Shown: piece after piece, positions 7,201 through 14,306 of the stretch | Layout of the letters: each line of letters starts with the position of its first letter | Position numbering within the stretch: the first letter of the stretch is position 1 | Assembly: GCF_902459565.1 (NCBI RefSeq) | Contig: NZ_CABPSN010000007.1 | Span: 186,001-250,000, forward strand | Reading direction: 5' to 3' | DNA: 64,000 bases | From: Pandoraea aquatica | GTDB taxonomy: Bacteria > Pseudomonadota > Gammaproteobacteria > Burkholderiales > Burkholderiaceae | Notes under the pieces: generated by a model | Database searches by the model: none | Told to the model about the DNA's origin: nothing | The model's input: only the letters and a program-made list of their open reading frames with translations | Made by a program: the position numbers and the translations under genes

Positions 7201-10198
7201 GCCAGGATCGAGCATTGCGCTGCAATCGCTGGGCTATAACTTTGCGGCGGGTCAGCGCTATGTGGTGATCGATACCGCGGGTTCGGCCATCTACAACGAA
7301 GGCACGCTGCGCTATGCCGTGAACGGTTATCCGTCGCTTGCGGCCAGCGGTGCCAAGGTCGGCAACGGCAGCAATACCGATCTCGTGGTGACGATCTTCG
7401 CGCCTGCGAACATCGGGACGATTGGCGGCACGTGGCCGCTGACCCCGGGCGCGGCGACCGGCACATCAGACTGGGCCTACGATGGCGCGAACCTCACGAT
7501 CTCCGGCACGACCTACGGCTCGATCAACGGTTCGCTCGGCACGCTCACGAACAACGGCACGTTGACCGGAACCTCCGCGCTGTCCGTCGGAACCAATGGC
7601 GGCAGCATCGATCGCGTCGAGAACAACGGCGTGATTCATGCGACCGGCGCGACCGATTCGGCGATCTACAACGGCGGTGTCATCGGTACGTTGCTCAACA
7701 AAAACACGCTGCTCTCGGCCAACATGGCTGGCGTGAACAGCGTCACCGCACTGACGCGTCTGGAGAACTCCGGACAGATCAGCGGTGGCCGGTTCGGCGT
7801 GGTTAATGCCGGTGTTCTGACATCGGTTGTGAATACCGGCACCATCTCGGCGGCCCCGACGGCGTCGACGATTGTGGGGCTGGCGAACACCGGGCAGATC
7901 GGTTCGATCAATAACAGTGGGCTGATCAGTGGCTACACCGGCCTGATGCTCCTGCCGTCGGGCAACGTCACGCCGCGCTCGATGCTCGACACGCTAACCA
8001 ACAGCGGCATCGTGGTGGGTCAGTTTGCCGGTGTGGGCAACTATGGCGGCACCATCGGCACGATCAACAACCTCGCTGGTGGCAGCATCAAGGCGACGGA
8101 CCCGATCTATTCGTCGGGTATCAACAACGACTGGGGGACGGCGAACGGTGTGAGCACCGGGGGCACGATCGGCCAGATCAACAACGCGGGTACGCTGACG
8201 GCCGGCTACTACGGGATTTACAACGCGAATTCGATTGGTGTCATCAATAACCTTGCGGGCGGTCTCATCACCGGTCTGGGTGGCGCGATCTCGAACCAAA
8301 GCGTGTCGTCTTCGATTGGCCAGATCAACAACGCGGGCACGATTGCCGGATGGATCATCAACCGCTCGCCGAACGATCTGCGCATTGCCGGTGCAACGGA
8401 TGGCACCTTCGGCACGATCACGAGCTTCGGTCCGACGTACGGCGGTACGATCGTCAGCACCAATGCCGATGTGCGCTTTAACGGCGGTAACCTTGTCGTT
8501 GGCAATAACTTCGACCTGGCTGGCACGCGCACCGCATACAACGAAGCGTCGGTGTTGCAGATCAACAAGGCGATTCAGGTCTCGGGCAACTACGCGCAGT
8601 CCGCAGGCGCAACGCTGCAAATCGGCGTGGCTAGCAATGCCGTGACTACTGGCGATCCGGCGACCGACAGCGGGTACGGCCGCCTCGTGGTGAGCGGTAA
8701 TTCGACGCTTGCCGCCGGGTCGAGCGTGGCGCTGCAATCTCTGGGTTACAGCTTTGCCGCCGGTCAGCGCTATGTCGTGATCGATACGGCAGGAACGGCG
8801 AACTACAACGCCAGCTCGCTCGTGTATCGCGTCAATGGCTCGACGACGCTCGACGCCAGCGGTGCAGAAGTCGCAAACGGTTCGCACAAGAACCTGGTGG
8901 TGACACTGGCCAACGGCACTGGTGCCAACAACGGTAGCGGCAACGGCGGCATCAACAACGGCGGTAACGCGGGCAACTCGGGCAGCACCGGTGGCACGGG
9001 CAGCAACCCCGAAGCCGGGAACGGAAACAACGGCGGCTTGCCAGCCTTCGATCCGCGTACGAACGCGACGATCGCGTCGGCACCGAATGCGACGTCGGCA
9101 CTGCGCGGATTGTTGGGTTACACCGGCGTGAGCGATCCGAAGTTGCTCAATCTGTTCAACGCCACGCTCGGCTCGCTGAGCGACCGTTCGACCGATTCGG
9201 CCAACCGCGTCGGCAAGCAACTCGCCCCGGCGCAGAATTCGCGCGCGGCCGGTGCTGCAACGTTCGGTTCAATGAACCTCGTGAACTCGCACGTCAACGG
9301 TCTGCGTGTGGCACAAGCGGGTGGCACGGGTGTGGCGACCGGCGACAGCGCGGCCAACTGGGGTGTGTGGGGGCAGGCGTTCGGTGGTCACTCCAGCCAG
9401 AATGCTCGCGAGAATGTCGACGGTTACAGCGCCAACTATGGCGGCTTGCTGGTGGGGGCCGACCGTGCGTTCGGCGATCGCGTGCGTGCGGGCGGTGCGT
9501 TCCAGTTCTCGCGCACCGTCATCAATAGCGACGGCAGTACGTCCGGCAATCAGACCAGCGTGAATGGTTATGGCCTGATCGGTTATGCCGCCTACACGGG
9601 GGAGCCGTGGTACGTGAACCTGACGGGTTCGGTCGTGCTGCAACGCTACAACTCGAGCCGTCTGGTCTCGATGCAAGGCTTCAACGGCGTGGCCAACGGC
9701 AATTTCAACGGTCAACAGTACGCGACCAGTGCCGAATTCGGCTGGCCGCTGGCGCTGGGCCGTGCCATCGTCACACCGCTCGCGAGCGTCACGTACAGCT
9801 ATCTGAATCAGAACAGCTACACGGAAACCGGTGGCAACGGTACGGCCTTGTCGGTGGGCAGTGCAGGCAGCAGTTCGGTGCGTAGTGCGCTGGGTGCGAA
9901 GATTGCGCTGCCGTTCGAGACGTCGTCGGGCACGTGGACGCCGGAGCTTGGCCTGCGCTGGGTGCACGAGTACAACCGCACGCGTCAGACCACGGGCGCG
10001 AGCTTTGCAGCCGACCCGACCGGGCAGACGGGCTTCACGACCGTGGGCGCTACGCCGGTGTCCGATCTGGCCGAGATGTCGCTGGGCGTGACGCTCATGC
10101 GGGCGAACAACCTGAGTGCGTCGGTTCGCTACGATCTGCAAGTCGGTTCGGGCTTTGTGTCGCACACGGGCATCGTGCGCGTGCAACAGCGCTTCTGA
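4250..10198 (+). CDS. Type V autotransporter with extended signal peptide, three-fold repeated passenger and C-terminal beta-barrel
   Basis: 1982 residues. The N terminus MNHIYRVVWSASLGMYQVAS is a classic extended signal peptide region (ESPR), followed by a basic stretch, a hydrophobic core and a likely cleavage after AVFA at residue 59. The passenger is built of three homologous units (about residues 70-566, 567-1053, 1054-1555), each rich in short G-T-L-x-N-S-G-T-I-T-G strands typical of a right-handed beta-helix, and each ending in a block with AGQR(F/Y)VVIDTAG. A Gly/Asn/Ser-rich linker (about 1556-1600) precedes a helical linker region and an autotransporter barrel (about 1700-1982) ending in aromatic F (VRVQQRF). 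The protein is expected to be displayed on the cell surface, with adhesion or aggregation the likely role. The start has an AGGGA element 4 bases before ATG. A TPR-glycosyltransferase-like gene follows. Confidence 0.95.
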   Translation: MNHIYRVVWSASLGMYQVASEVASGHGGKSRSVDRRRARKAAAVAAVALASMNAGAVFAVPAPVATMDGVTQLFSGAPDTITSPNWSFDGTNLTISGSLPATFATITGGLGTISNAGSMSGAYALSFSAAANVSLVENNGSINVTGSNSGSYNSGVIGTFVNRGSVTTGTFAGVGNGGQMTRFENTGTITGFFQGLNNQGTLTEAINSGSIGATAGYGVLNQSQLGTLSNSGRISGIFGVAAVKGSAPNPLLGTLLNSGTITGTENGISNRGTAITTIENLGGGQITGTDTIIGTGISNVNASVGATDYRGTIGAINNAGTISGGLYAIYNTDSIGTINNLASGLITGPMAAISNPSSDATIGQINNAGTIAGNILYYGSQALSIAGATGTAFGTLTGFGGSVVGTLASPFADVHFTGGNLLLNDMVDLGNARTAFNDASVLQVNQPIYIFGNYSQGANATLQLGVGNGAVTTGNVGLDAGYGYLKVTGNTTVASGSTIALQSLGYNFAAGQRFVVIDTAGSATYNEGTLRYVVNGYPYLSGSGASQPVSGHQNLVVTVTAPYVGAMGGTDTLVAGTPSSSPNWAYDGTNLSIAGTSFATITGNMGTLSNSGTLTGAYALSTSPAGNIGLVENDGVIAATSNTSSGLYNGGTIGTLVNRGSVSTAAYGGVSNGGTITRFENSGTVTGASQGLNNSNTLTSVFNSGTIQAANAYGVLNSAQLGALTNTGLISGYYGLISSKTGLANATLGTLTNSGTITGSNKGVQNLSAYLGTLDNQAGGQILATGALTADVAAVSNVASSTIGLIKNAGTIWGTYYGIYNDAAVGTIDNLAGGVIKGIGGAISNQATTASIGQINNAGTIAGWIINRSQNNLYISGATDGTFGTLTGFGPTYSSTIVSTNADVHFNGGKLVVDDHFDLANTRTAYNDSSVLQINNVLRVAGNYSQAAAGTLQIGVANGALATGSMLTDVGYGRLLVSGNTYIAPGSSIALQSLGYNFAAGQRYVVIDTAGSAIYNEGTLRYAVNGYPSLAASGAKVGNGSNTDLVVTIFAPANIGTIGGTWPLTPGAATGTSDWAYDGANLTISGTTYGSINGSLGTLTNNGTLTGTSALSVGTNGGSIDRVENNGVIHATGATDSAIYNGGVIGTLLNKNTLLSANMAGVNSVTALTRLENSGQISGGRFGVVNAGVLTSVVNTGTISAAPTASTIVGLANTGQIGSINNSGLISGYTGLMLLPSGNVTPRSMLDTLTNSGIVVGQFAGVGNYGGTIGTINNLAGGSIKATDPIYSSGINNDWGTANGVSTGGTIGQINNAGTLTAGYYGIYNANSIGVINNLAGGLITGLGGAISNQSVSSSIGQINNAGTIAGWIINRSPNDLRIAGATDGTFGTITSFGPTYGGTIVSTNADVRFNGGNLVVGNNFDLAGTRTAYNEASVLQINKAIQVSGNYAQSAGATLQIGVASNAVTTGDPATDSGYGRLVVSGNSTLAAGSSVALQSLGYSFAAGQRYVVIDTAGTANYNASSLVYRVNGSTTLDASGAEVANGSHKNLVVTLANGTGANNGSGNGGINNGGNAGNSGSTGGTGSNPEAGNGNNGGLPAFDPRTNATIASAPNATSALRGLLGYTGVSDPKLLNLFNATLGSLSDRSTDSANRVGKQLAPAQNSRAAGAATFGSMNLVNSHVNGLRVAQAGGTGVATGDSAANWGVWGQAFGGHSSQNARENVDGYSANYGGLLVGADRAFGDRVRAGGAFQFSRTVINSDGSTSGNQTSVNGYGLIGYAAYTGEPWYVNLTGSVVLQRYNSSRLVSMQGFNGVANGNFNGQQYATSAEFGWPLALGRAIVTPLASVTYSYLNQNSYTETGGNGTALSVGSAGSSSVRSALGAKIALPFETSSGTWTPELGLRWVHEYNRTRQTTGASFAADPTGQTGFTTVGATPVSDLAEMSLGVTLMRANNLSASVRYDLQVGSGFVSHTGIVRVQQRF
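4456..5946 (+). repeat. Autotransporter passenger repeat, unit 1
   Basis: Encodes about residues 70-566. It begins with the pattern SPNW(S)FDGTNLTISG and ends with the block VIDTAGSATYNEGTLRY plus ~35 residues. It is homologous along its length to units 2 and 3. Confidence 0.8.
5947..7407 (+). repeat. Autotransporter passenger repeat, unit 2
   Basis: Encodes about residues 567-1053. It opens with GGTDTLVAGTPSSSPNWAYD and closes with VIDTAGSAIYNEGTLRY plus tail. Sub-blocks such as GQINNAGTIAGWIINRS recur in unit 3 nearly unchanged. Confidence 0.8.
7408..8914 (+). repeat. Autotransporter passenger repeat, unit 3
   Basis: Encodes about residues 1054-1555. It opens with GGTWPLTPGAATGTSDWAYD and closes with VIDTAGTANYNASSLVY. 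It shares long near-identical blocks with unit 2 (for example GTFGT(L/I)T and STNADV). Confidence 0.8.
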
Positions 10199-10204
10199 TC
10201 GTCT

Positions 10205-10258
10205 GATACCTTCAGACGGTATCGGCGGTCGCAGTCATTGACATGGCTGCGACCGCCG
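10205..10258 (+). terminator. Two stacked hairpins after the autotransporter
   Basis: The first hairpin pairs GATACC (10205-10210) with GGTATC (10218-10223). GTCTGA (10201-10206) can instead pair with TCAGAC (10212-10217), so the two folds compete. The second is strong: CGGCGGTCGCAG (10223-10234) pairs perfectly with CTGCGACCGCCG (10247-10258), and the stem extends inward by 4 more pairs. There is no U tract, so it may be a transcription attenuator or an mRNA stabiliser between autotransporter and the downstream gene rather than a full terminator. Confidence 0.55.
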
Positions 10259-10310
10259 TGGAAGTATCGCGCAGTGCCCACGGCTTCCCGAGTTTCACGA
10301 ACGTCATCCG

Positions 10311-12485
10311 ATGTCTTCCGCTCCCTCCTCCCCGTCGCCTCACGGTGCGTCGTCGTCGCCCGCTGCTGCCGGGACGCTCACTTTTGCGCAAGCGATTGCG
10401 CTGGCGAACTCCCATTGGCAAGCCGGACAGGCGGCACAGGCCGAAATGCTGTGCCGACGCATACTGGATGCTTCACCCGAACACCCCGATGCGCACTATC
10501 TCCTTGGCCTGATGGCGCATGCTTACGGCAAGCGCGACATGGCGATCGAGCATCTGACAGCCACGTGCCGGGCACCGGGTGCGCATGCGGCATGCTGGTC
10601 GGATCTTGCGGAGATGTATCGTCAGGCGGGGCGTCTGACGGATGCCGTGGCGGCGGGGCGTCGCGCCGTCGAGATCGATCCCGTGTTCGCGCCCGGATGG
10701 AACAATCTGGGCATCGCGTTGCAGGAATCCGGTCAGCTCGAACAGAGCCTGACGTGCCTGACACGTGTGGGGGATCTTCAGCCAGGGTCGGCGGACGCGC
10801 AGAACAATCTGGGTAATACCGCGCGACTGCTGGGACGTTTCGACGTGTCCGAAGCGCATTATCGTCGCGCATTGGACATCGATCCCCAGCGTGCCGATAC
10901 ACATAGCAATCTGGCGTCCCTGTTGAGCTTGCAGAAGCGTTTCGACGAGGCGGGAGGACTGGCGCGCCGGGCTATTGAACTGGCGCCCAATTTTGTCGAC
11001 GCCTATCGGAATCTGGCCGATATCGAACTCTCGCGCGGCAATGTTGCGGCGGCGCTGCAAGTCGTGGAAGTGATGTCGGCATTCGCTGCGCAGCATCCCT
11101 CGACGTTGGTGGCACGAGCGGGTGTGCTGCGACTGGTCGGGCGTCTCGACGAAGCGCTCGTCAGCGCGCGCGCTGCCACCGAGTTGCTGCCCCAAAGCAC
11201 CAACGTGCAGGCCGCGCTGGCGGCGGTCGAAGCGGATATTGCGAGACGTGACGCCGCCGGGGCACCCGACGCGCAGGCGTCGCAGGTATCGCAGGCGGGT
11301 ACGTCGCACGATCATGCATCCGTTCATCAAGCTGCATCCGAACGCATTGCGGCGCAGGATTTCGAAGGCGCAGAAGCGCTGCTGCGCGATGTCGTGGCGG
11401 CGGGCGCTGCGCCCATGTCGATGTGGCGTCTGCTCGCGCTTGCCCTGCGTGCGCAGGGGAAAGCTGAGGCTGGCCGTGACGTGCTGGCGATGCTCGCGCG
11501 TCAGGTCCCCGGTGATTTGTCCAACCGGTTCGATCTGGCCGAATCCCTGCTTCTGCTGGGCGATTTCGAGCGGGGCTGGCAAGAGTACCGCTATCGCTAC
11601 AGCCTCGAACATACGCAGTCGATTGAGCGCAAAGTCCAGCGTCCGCGTTGGGACGGTCAGCCGATTCCGGGACAGACGTTGCTTATCCACGACGAGCAGG
11701 GATATGGCGATACGTTCCAGTTCATGCGCATGGCGCGGTGGGTGCGCGAGCGCAGTCAGGCGCGGGTGATCTTCGAAGTGAATCCCGAAACGTTGTCGAT
11801 TGCCCGACGGATGTGGGGCGAGGCGGACATCGTCGGACGCGGCACGCTGCCCGTCACCTTCGACCAGCATTGCGAACTGATGAGCCTGCCGATGGCGATG
11901 GGGCTCAAACTCACCGATTTGCCCGGCGACATCGAGTATCTCAGTGCCGATCCCGAGCGCATCGCCCATTGGCGCGCGCGTCTGGCCGACGTTCCCCGGC
12001 CGTGGGTCGCAACGGTCTGGGCCGGACGCCCGGAGCATGTGAACGATAGCAACCGGTCCGTTTCGCTCGATCAACTGGGGCCGCTCGGTGCGAGCGGCGC
12101 AACATTCCTGTCGATCCAGAAGGGACCCGCGTCGTCGCAGGCGCAAACTCCGCCGGAAGGCATGAGGATGGTGTCGCTGAGCGATGAGATTCGCGACTTC
12201 GAAGATACCGCCGCCATTTTGCATCTCGCCGATTTGCTGATTTCGGTCGATTCCTCCCCCGTGCATCTGGCCGGTGGGATGGGGCGGCCTGTCTGGGTGC
12301 TGCTGCCGTTCGTGCCCGACTGGCGCTGGTTGCTCGGTCGCGACGATTCGCCGTGGTATCCGGAGATGACACTGTTCCGTCAGTCCGAGCGCGGGGCATG
12401 GGAGCCCGTGATCGATCGGATGGGGAAGGCGCTCGCCGCCTTCGTCGCCGAACGGCGTGGTGTGGAGTCGCGGGATGCAAGTTAA
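10311..12485 (+). CDS. TPR protein with C-terminal glycosyltransferase-like (GT9/heptosyltransferase-type) domain
   Basis: 724 residues. Residues ~20-330 are tandem tetratricopeptide repeats (for example AHYLLGLMAHAYGKRDMAIE, PGWNNLGIALQESGQLEQSL, AQNNLGNTARLLGRFDVSEA, TSNLASLLSLQKRFDEAGG-like units). Residues ~330-400 are a second, looser helical segment. From ~415 (FERGWQEYRYR) to the end the protein matches the common bacterial TPR-linked glycosyltransferase fold, with LLISVDSSPVHLAGGMGRPV and LLPFVPDWRWLLGRDDSPWY. Such proteins transfer sugars to proteins or glycans in the cytoplasm. Position directly after the autotransporter suggests the passenger as substrate, by analogy to AIDA-I/Aah and TibA/TibC pairs; this is inference. 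Its stop overlaps the start of the next gene. Confidence 0.85.
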   Translation: MSSAPSSPSPHGASSSPAAAGTLTFAQAIALANSHWQAGQAAQAEMLCRRILDASPEHPDAHYLLGLMAHAYGKRDMAIEHLTATCRAPGAHAACWSDLAEMYRQAGRLTDAVAAGRRAVEIDPVFAPGWNNLGIALQESGQLEQSLTCLTRVGDLQPGSADAQNNLGNTARLLGRFDVSEAHYRRALDIDPQRADTHSNLASLLSLQKRFDEAGGLARRAIELAPNFVDAYRNLADIELSRGNVAAALQVVEVMSAFAAQHPSTLVARAGVLRLVGRLDEALVSARAATELLPQSTNVQAALAAVEADIARRDAAGAPDAQASQVSQAGTSHDHASVHQAASERIAAQDFEGAEALLRDVVAAGAAPMSMWRLLALALRAQGKAEAGRDVLAMLARQVPGDLSNRFDLAESLLLLGDFERGWQEYRYRYSLEHTQSIERKVQRPRWDGQPIPGQTLLIHDEQGYGDTFQFMRMARWVRERSQARVIFEVNPETLSIARRMWGEADIVGRGTLPVTFDQHCELMSLPMAMGLKLTDLPGDIEYLSADPERIAHWRARLADVPRPWVATVWAGRPEHVNDSNRSVSLDQLGPLGASGATFLSIQKGPASSQAQTPPEGMRMVSLSDEIRDFEDTAAILHLADLLISVDSSPVHLAGGMGRPVWVLLPFVPDWRWLLGRDDSPWYPEMTLFRQSERGAWEPVIDRMGKALAAFVAERRGVESRDAS

Positions 12486-13320
12486 GGCCTTGCTCGGTGC
12501 GTTTGCGTGTCTGGTCGCCACTGCGCTGACGTCAGGCTGCGCGAGCCTGGATCGCGACGCCCACGCTCAGGCGTTGGCCGACCCGGCGGGTTTGCATCGT
12601 GAGACGGTGACGGGCGGACCGTTCGTGCTGACGGTGTTCTCTCGCATCACGAAAGCCGATGCGCCGGTGAATGTCTACATCGAAGGCGACGGACTCGCGT
12701 GGCTGTCGCGAACGGAGCCGTCGCTCGATCCGACGCCCGTCGCCGCGACGGGACTCGCCCTTGCTGCGGCCGATACGTCGCCCAACGTGGTGTATCTCGC
12801 GCGTCCCTGTCAGTTCACACCGATGGCACTGAATTCGGCATGCGGTGTGCAGTATTGGACCGGCAAGCGCTTTGCACCCGATGTCGTCGACGCAATGAAC
12901 GAGGCTGTCGGAAAGATCGCGGCGCGCGTTCCCGGGCAGCGCCTGGCGCTCGTTGGCTATTCCGGTGGTGGTGCGATTGCCGCACTGATTGCCGCCCGGC
13001 GACAGGACGTCGCGTCGCTGCGCACGGTCGCCGGTAATCTCGATGTCGAGTACGTGAACCGCATGCATAACGTGTCGGCGATGCCGGCATCGCTGAATCC
13101 GATCGACGTTGCATCGCGGGTCGCAGCGATACCTCAGATCCACTTCAGCAGCGCGCAGGACACGGTGGTGCCGCCGGACGTCGAGAAGCGCTATGCGGCG
13201 GCTGTCGGTGGGAAGTGCGTCAAGACGGTTGTCGTCACCGGCCTCGCGCACGACGGCGAGTGGGCCGCGCGATGGCCAGCGCTGCTCGCGCAGACACCCG
13301 CGTGCGACGCGGCGCAGTGA
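12475..13320 (+). CDS. Putative alpha/beta-hydrolase lipoprotein
   Basis: 281 residues from ATG 12475. A short signal peptide ends in the lipobox LTSGC (Cys22), so it is probably a lipid-anchored periplasmic or outer-membrane protein. The nucleophile elbow GYSGGG places the catalytic Ser at 163; a late Asp (SAQDTVVPP) and His (GLAHDGEW) complete a plausible triad. Overall length and order fit the alpha/beta-hydrolase fold, and the segment YLARPCQFTP near residue 105 is typical of a bacterial lipoprotein-hydrolase group. The frame opens 6 codons earlier, but ATG 12475 starts the signal peptide directly and overlaps the upstream TPR gene by 11 bases, implying translational coupling. Substrate unknown. 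Confidence 0.8.
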   Translation: MQVKALLGAFACLVATALTSGCASLDRDAHAQALADPAGLHRETVTGGPFVLTVFSRITKADAPVNVYIEGDGLAWLSRTEPSLDPTPVAATGLALAAADTSPNVVYLARPCQFTPMALNSACGVQYWTGKRFAPDVVDAMNEAVGKIAARVPGQRLALVGYSGGGAIAALIAARRQDVASLRTVAGNLDVEYVNRMHNVSAMPASLNPIDVASRVAAIPQIHFSSAQDTVVPPDVEKRYAAAVGGKCVKTVVVTGLAHDGEWAARWPALLAQTPACDAAQ

Positions 13321-13340
13321 GGGAGCTGAGCGCGCTGAAG

Positions 13341-13365
13341 GGCTTCAGGTGCAGACCTTGAAGCC
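13341..13365. terminator. Weak hairpin between convergent genes
   Basis: GGCTTCAGGT pairs with ACCTTGAAGCC with one bulged T and a GCAG loop. It lies between the hydrolase gene and the opposing NmrA-like gene. No U tract. Confidence 0.35.
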
Positions 13366-13385
13366 GCTGACGTTCGCTCTCGACG

Positions 13386-14249
13386 TCAGGTCTCTCGCAC
13401 GAGCGCAGTCATCGCTTCGAGCAGCGTGACGTCCCCGCGCATGACATGCTGGCCGTTGTCGCGAAAGTGGAAAGTGCCGTCGTTGAACCCGTCGAGCATC
13501 TGGATGCGCGGCAGCGGGTTGCGCATGCCTTGCGCACGGAACAGTGGGTCCCAACCTGCGCGCGGCACAGCCGCCGCACTCACATCCCGCACGAGGGCGC
13601 GCGCGAGCGCGGCGGCGATGTCGTCCGGCGAGTAATGCTCCGGGCCTTCGATTTCCCAGATACGTTCGCCGTCGACATCCTGCTGCATCGCACGCGCGGC
13701 GAAATGGCCGACGTCGTTCGTCGACACCATCGGAATGGCCCGGTCCACCGGCGCCAGATAACTCGGCAGTTCGCCGCGTTCCCGGGCGGGCGCGATATCC
13801 CACGCGAAGTTCTCCATCAGCCAGGCAGGGCGCAGGAACGTTGTCGGCAGACCGACAGTGCGCACCGCGTCTTCGAACAGGCGCAGTGCGGTGATCAGGC
13901 TGGGTGTGTCGGAATCGGCACCAATGCTCGACAGGCACACCACCCGCTTGGGGTTCGTGGCGCTCAGCGCTTTGACGATGGCGTCGATCAGGTGCCGCGC
14001 GTGCGAGAAATCGAGTTCCGGGTCGGCGTTCGGCGGAAGCATCACAAAGACGGCCTCACTGCCACGAAAGGCGTTGGTCAGCGCATCGGCGTCACCGTTC
14101 TCCGCTACGGCGATCTCGCCGCCGAGCGTGGCCCAACGGCTCGACTTGACGGGGTCCTGAACGATGGCACGCAGTGGCAGGCCGGCCGTGAGCAGATCGT
14201 GTCCGATCACGCCGCCAACGCGACCCGTGATACCCATTACGGTGTACAT
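13386..14249 (-). CDS. NmrA-like NAD(P)-binding protein
   Basis: 287 residues from ATG 14249. The N-terminal dinucleotide-binding motif is G6-I-T-G9-R-V-G12, followed by RAIVQDP (cofactor phosphate region), VFVMLPPNADP, the SSIGAD segment and STNDVGHFAA. This matches the NmrA/SDR-a5 group, whose members sense NAD(P) or act as quinone or similar reductases. A GTG 6 bases further upstream is in frame, but GAGGA at 6-base spacing favours ATG 14249. It lies 57 bases downstream of the FAD monooxygenase gene on the same strand and is probably co-transcribed with it. Confidence 0.85.
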   Translation of the reverse strand: MYTVMGITGRVGGVIGHDLLTAGLPLRAIVQDPVKSSRWATLGGEIAVAENGDADALTNAFRGSEAVFVMLPPNADPELDFSHARHLIDAIVKALSATNPKRVVCLSSIGADSDTPSLITALRLFEDAVRTVGLPTTFLRPAWLMENFAWDIAPARERGELPSYLAPVDRAIPMVSTNDVGHFAARAMQQDVDGERIWEIEGPEHYSPDDIAAALARALVRDVSAAAVPRAGWDPLFRAQGMRNPLPRIQMLDGFNDGTFHFRDNGQHVMRGDVTLLEAMTALVRET

Positions 14250-14306
14250 AGTCACTCCTCACGCGCAGTAACGTTGCCGTAAAAGTAACACGGGATCGCA
14301 GTCGTC

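Noticed and set aside
4456-8914. Possible CRISPR-like or intergenic repeat array because of dense repetition
   Set aside because: The repeats are in frame, degenerate and encode beta-helix strands; they belong to the autotransporter passenger.
10473-12521. 682-codon open frame on the minus strand opposite the TPR-glycosyltransferase gene
   Set aside because: Antisense shadow of a GC-rich gene: composition is Arg/His/Gln-rich, without domains, and it ignores gene boundaries.
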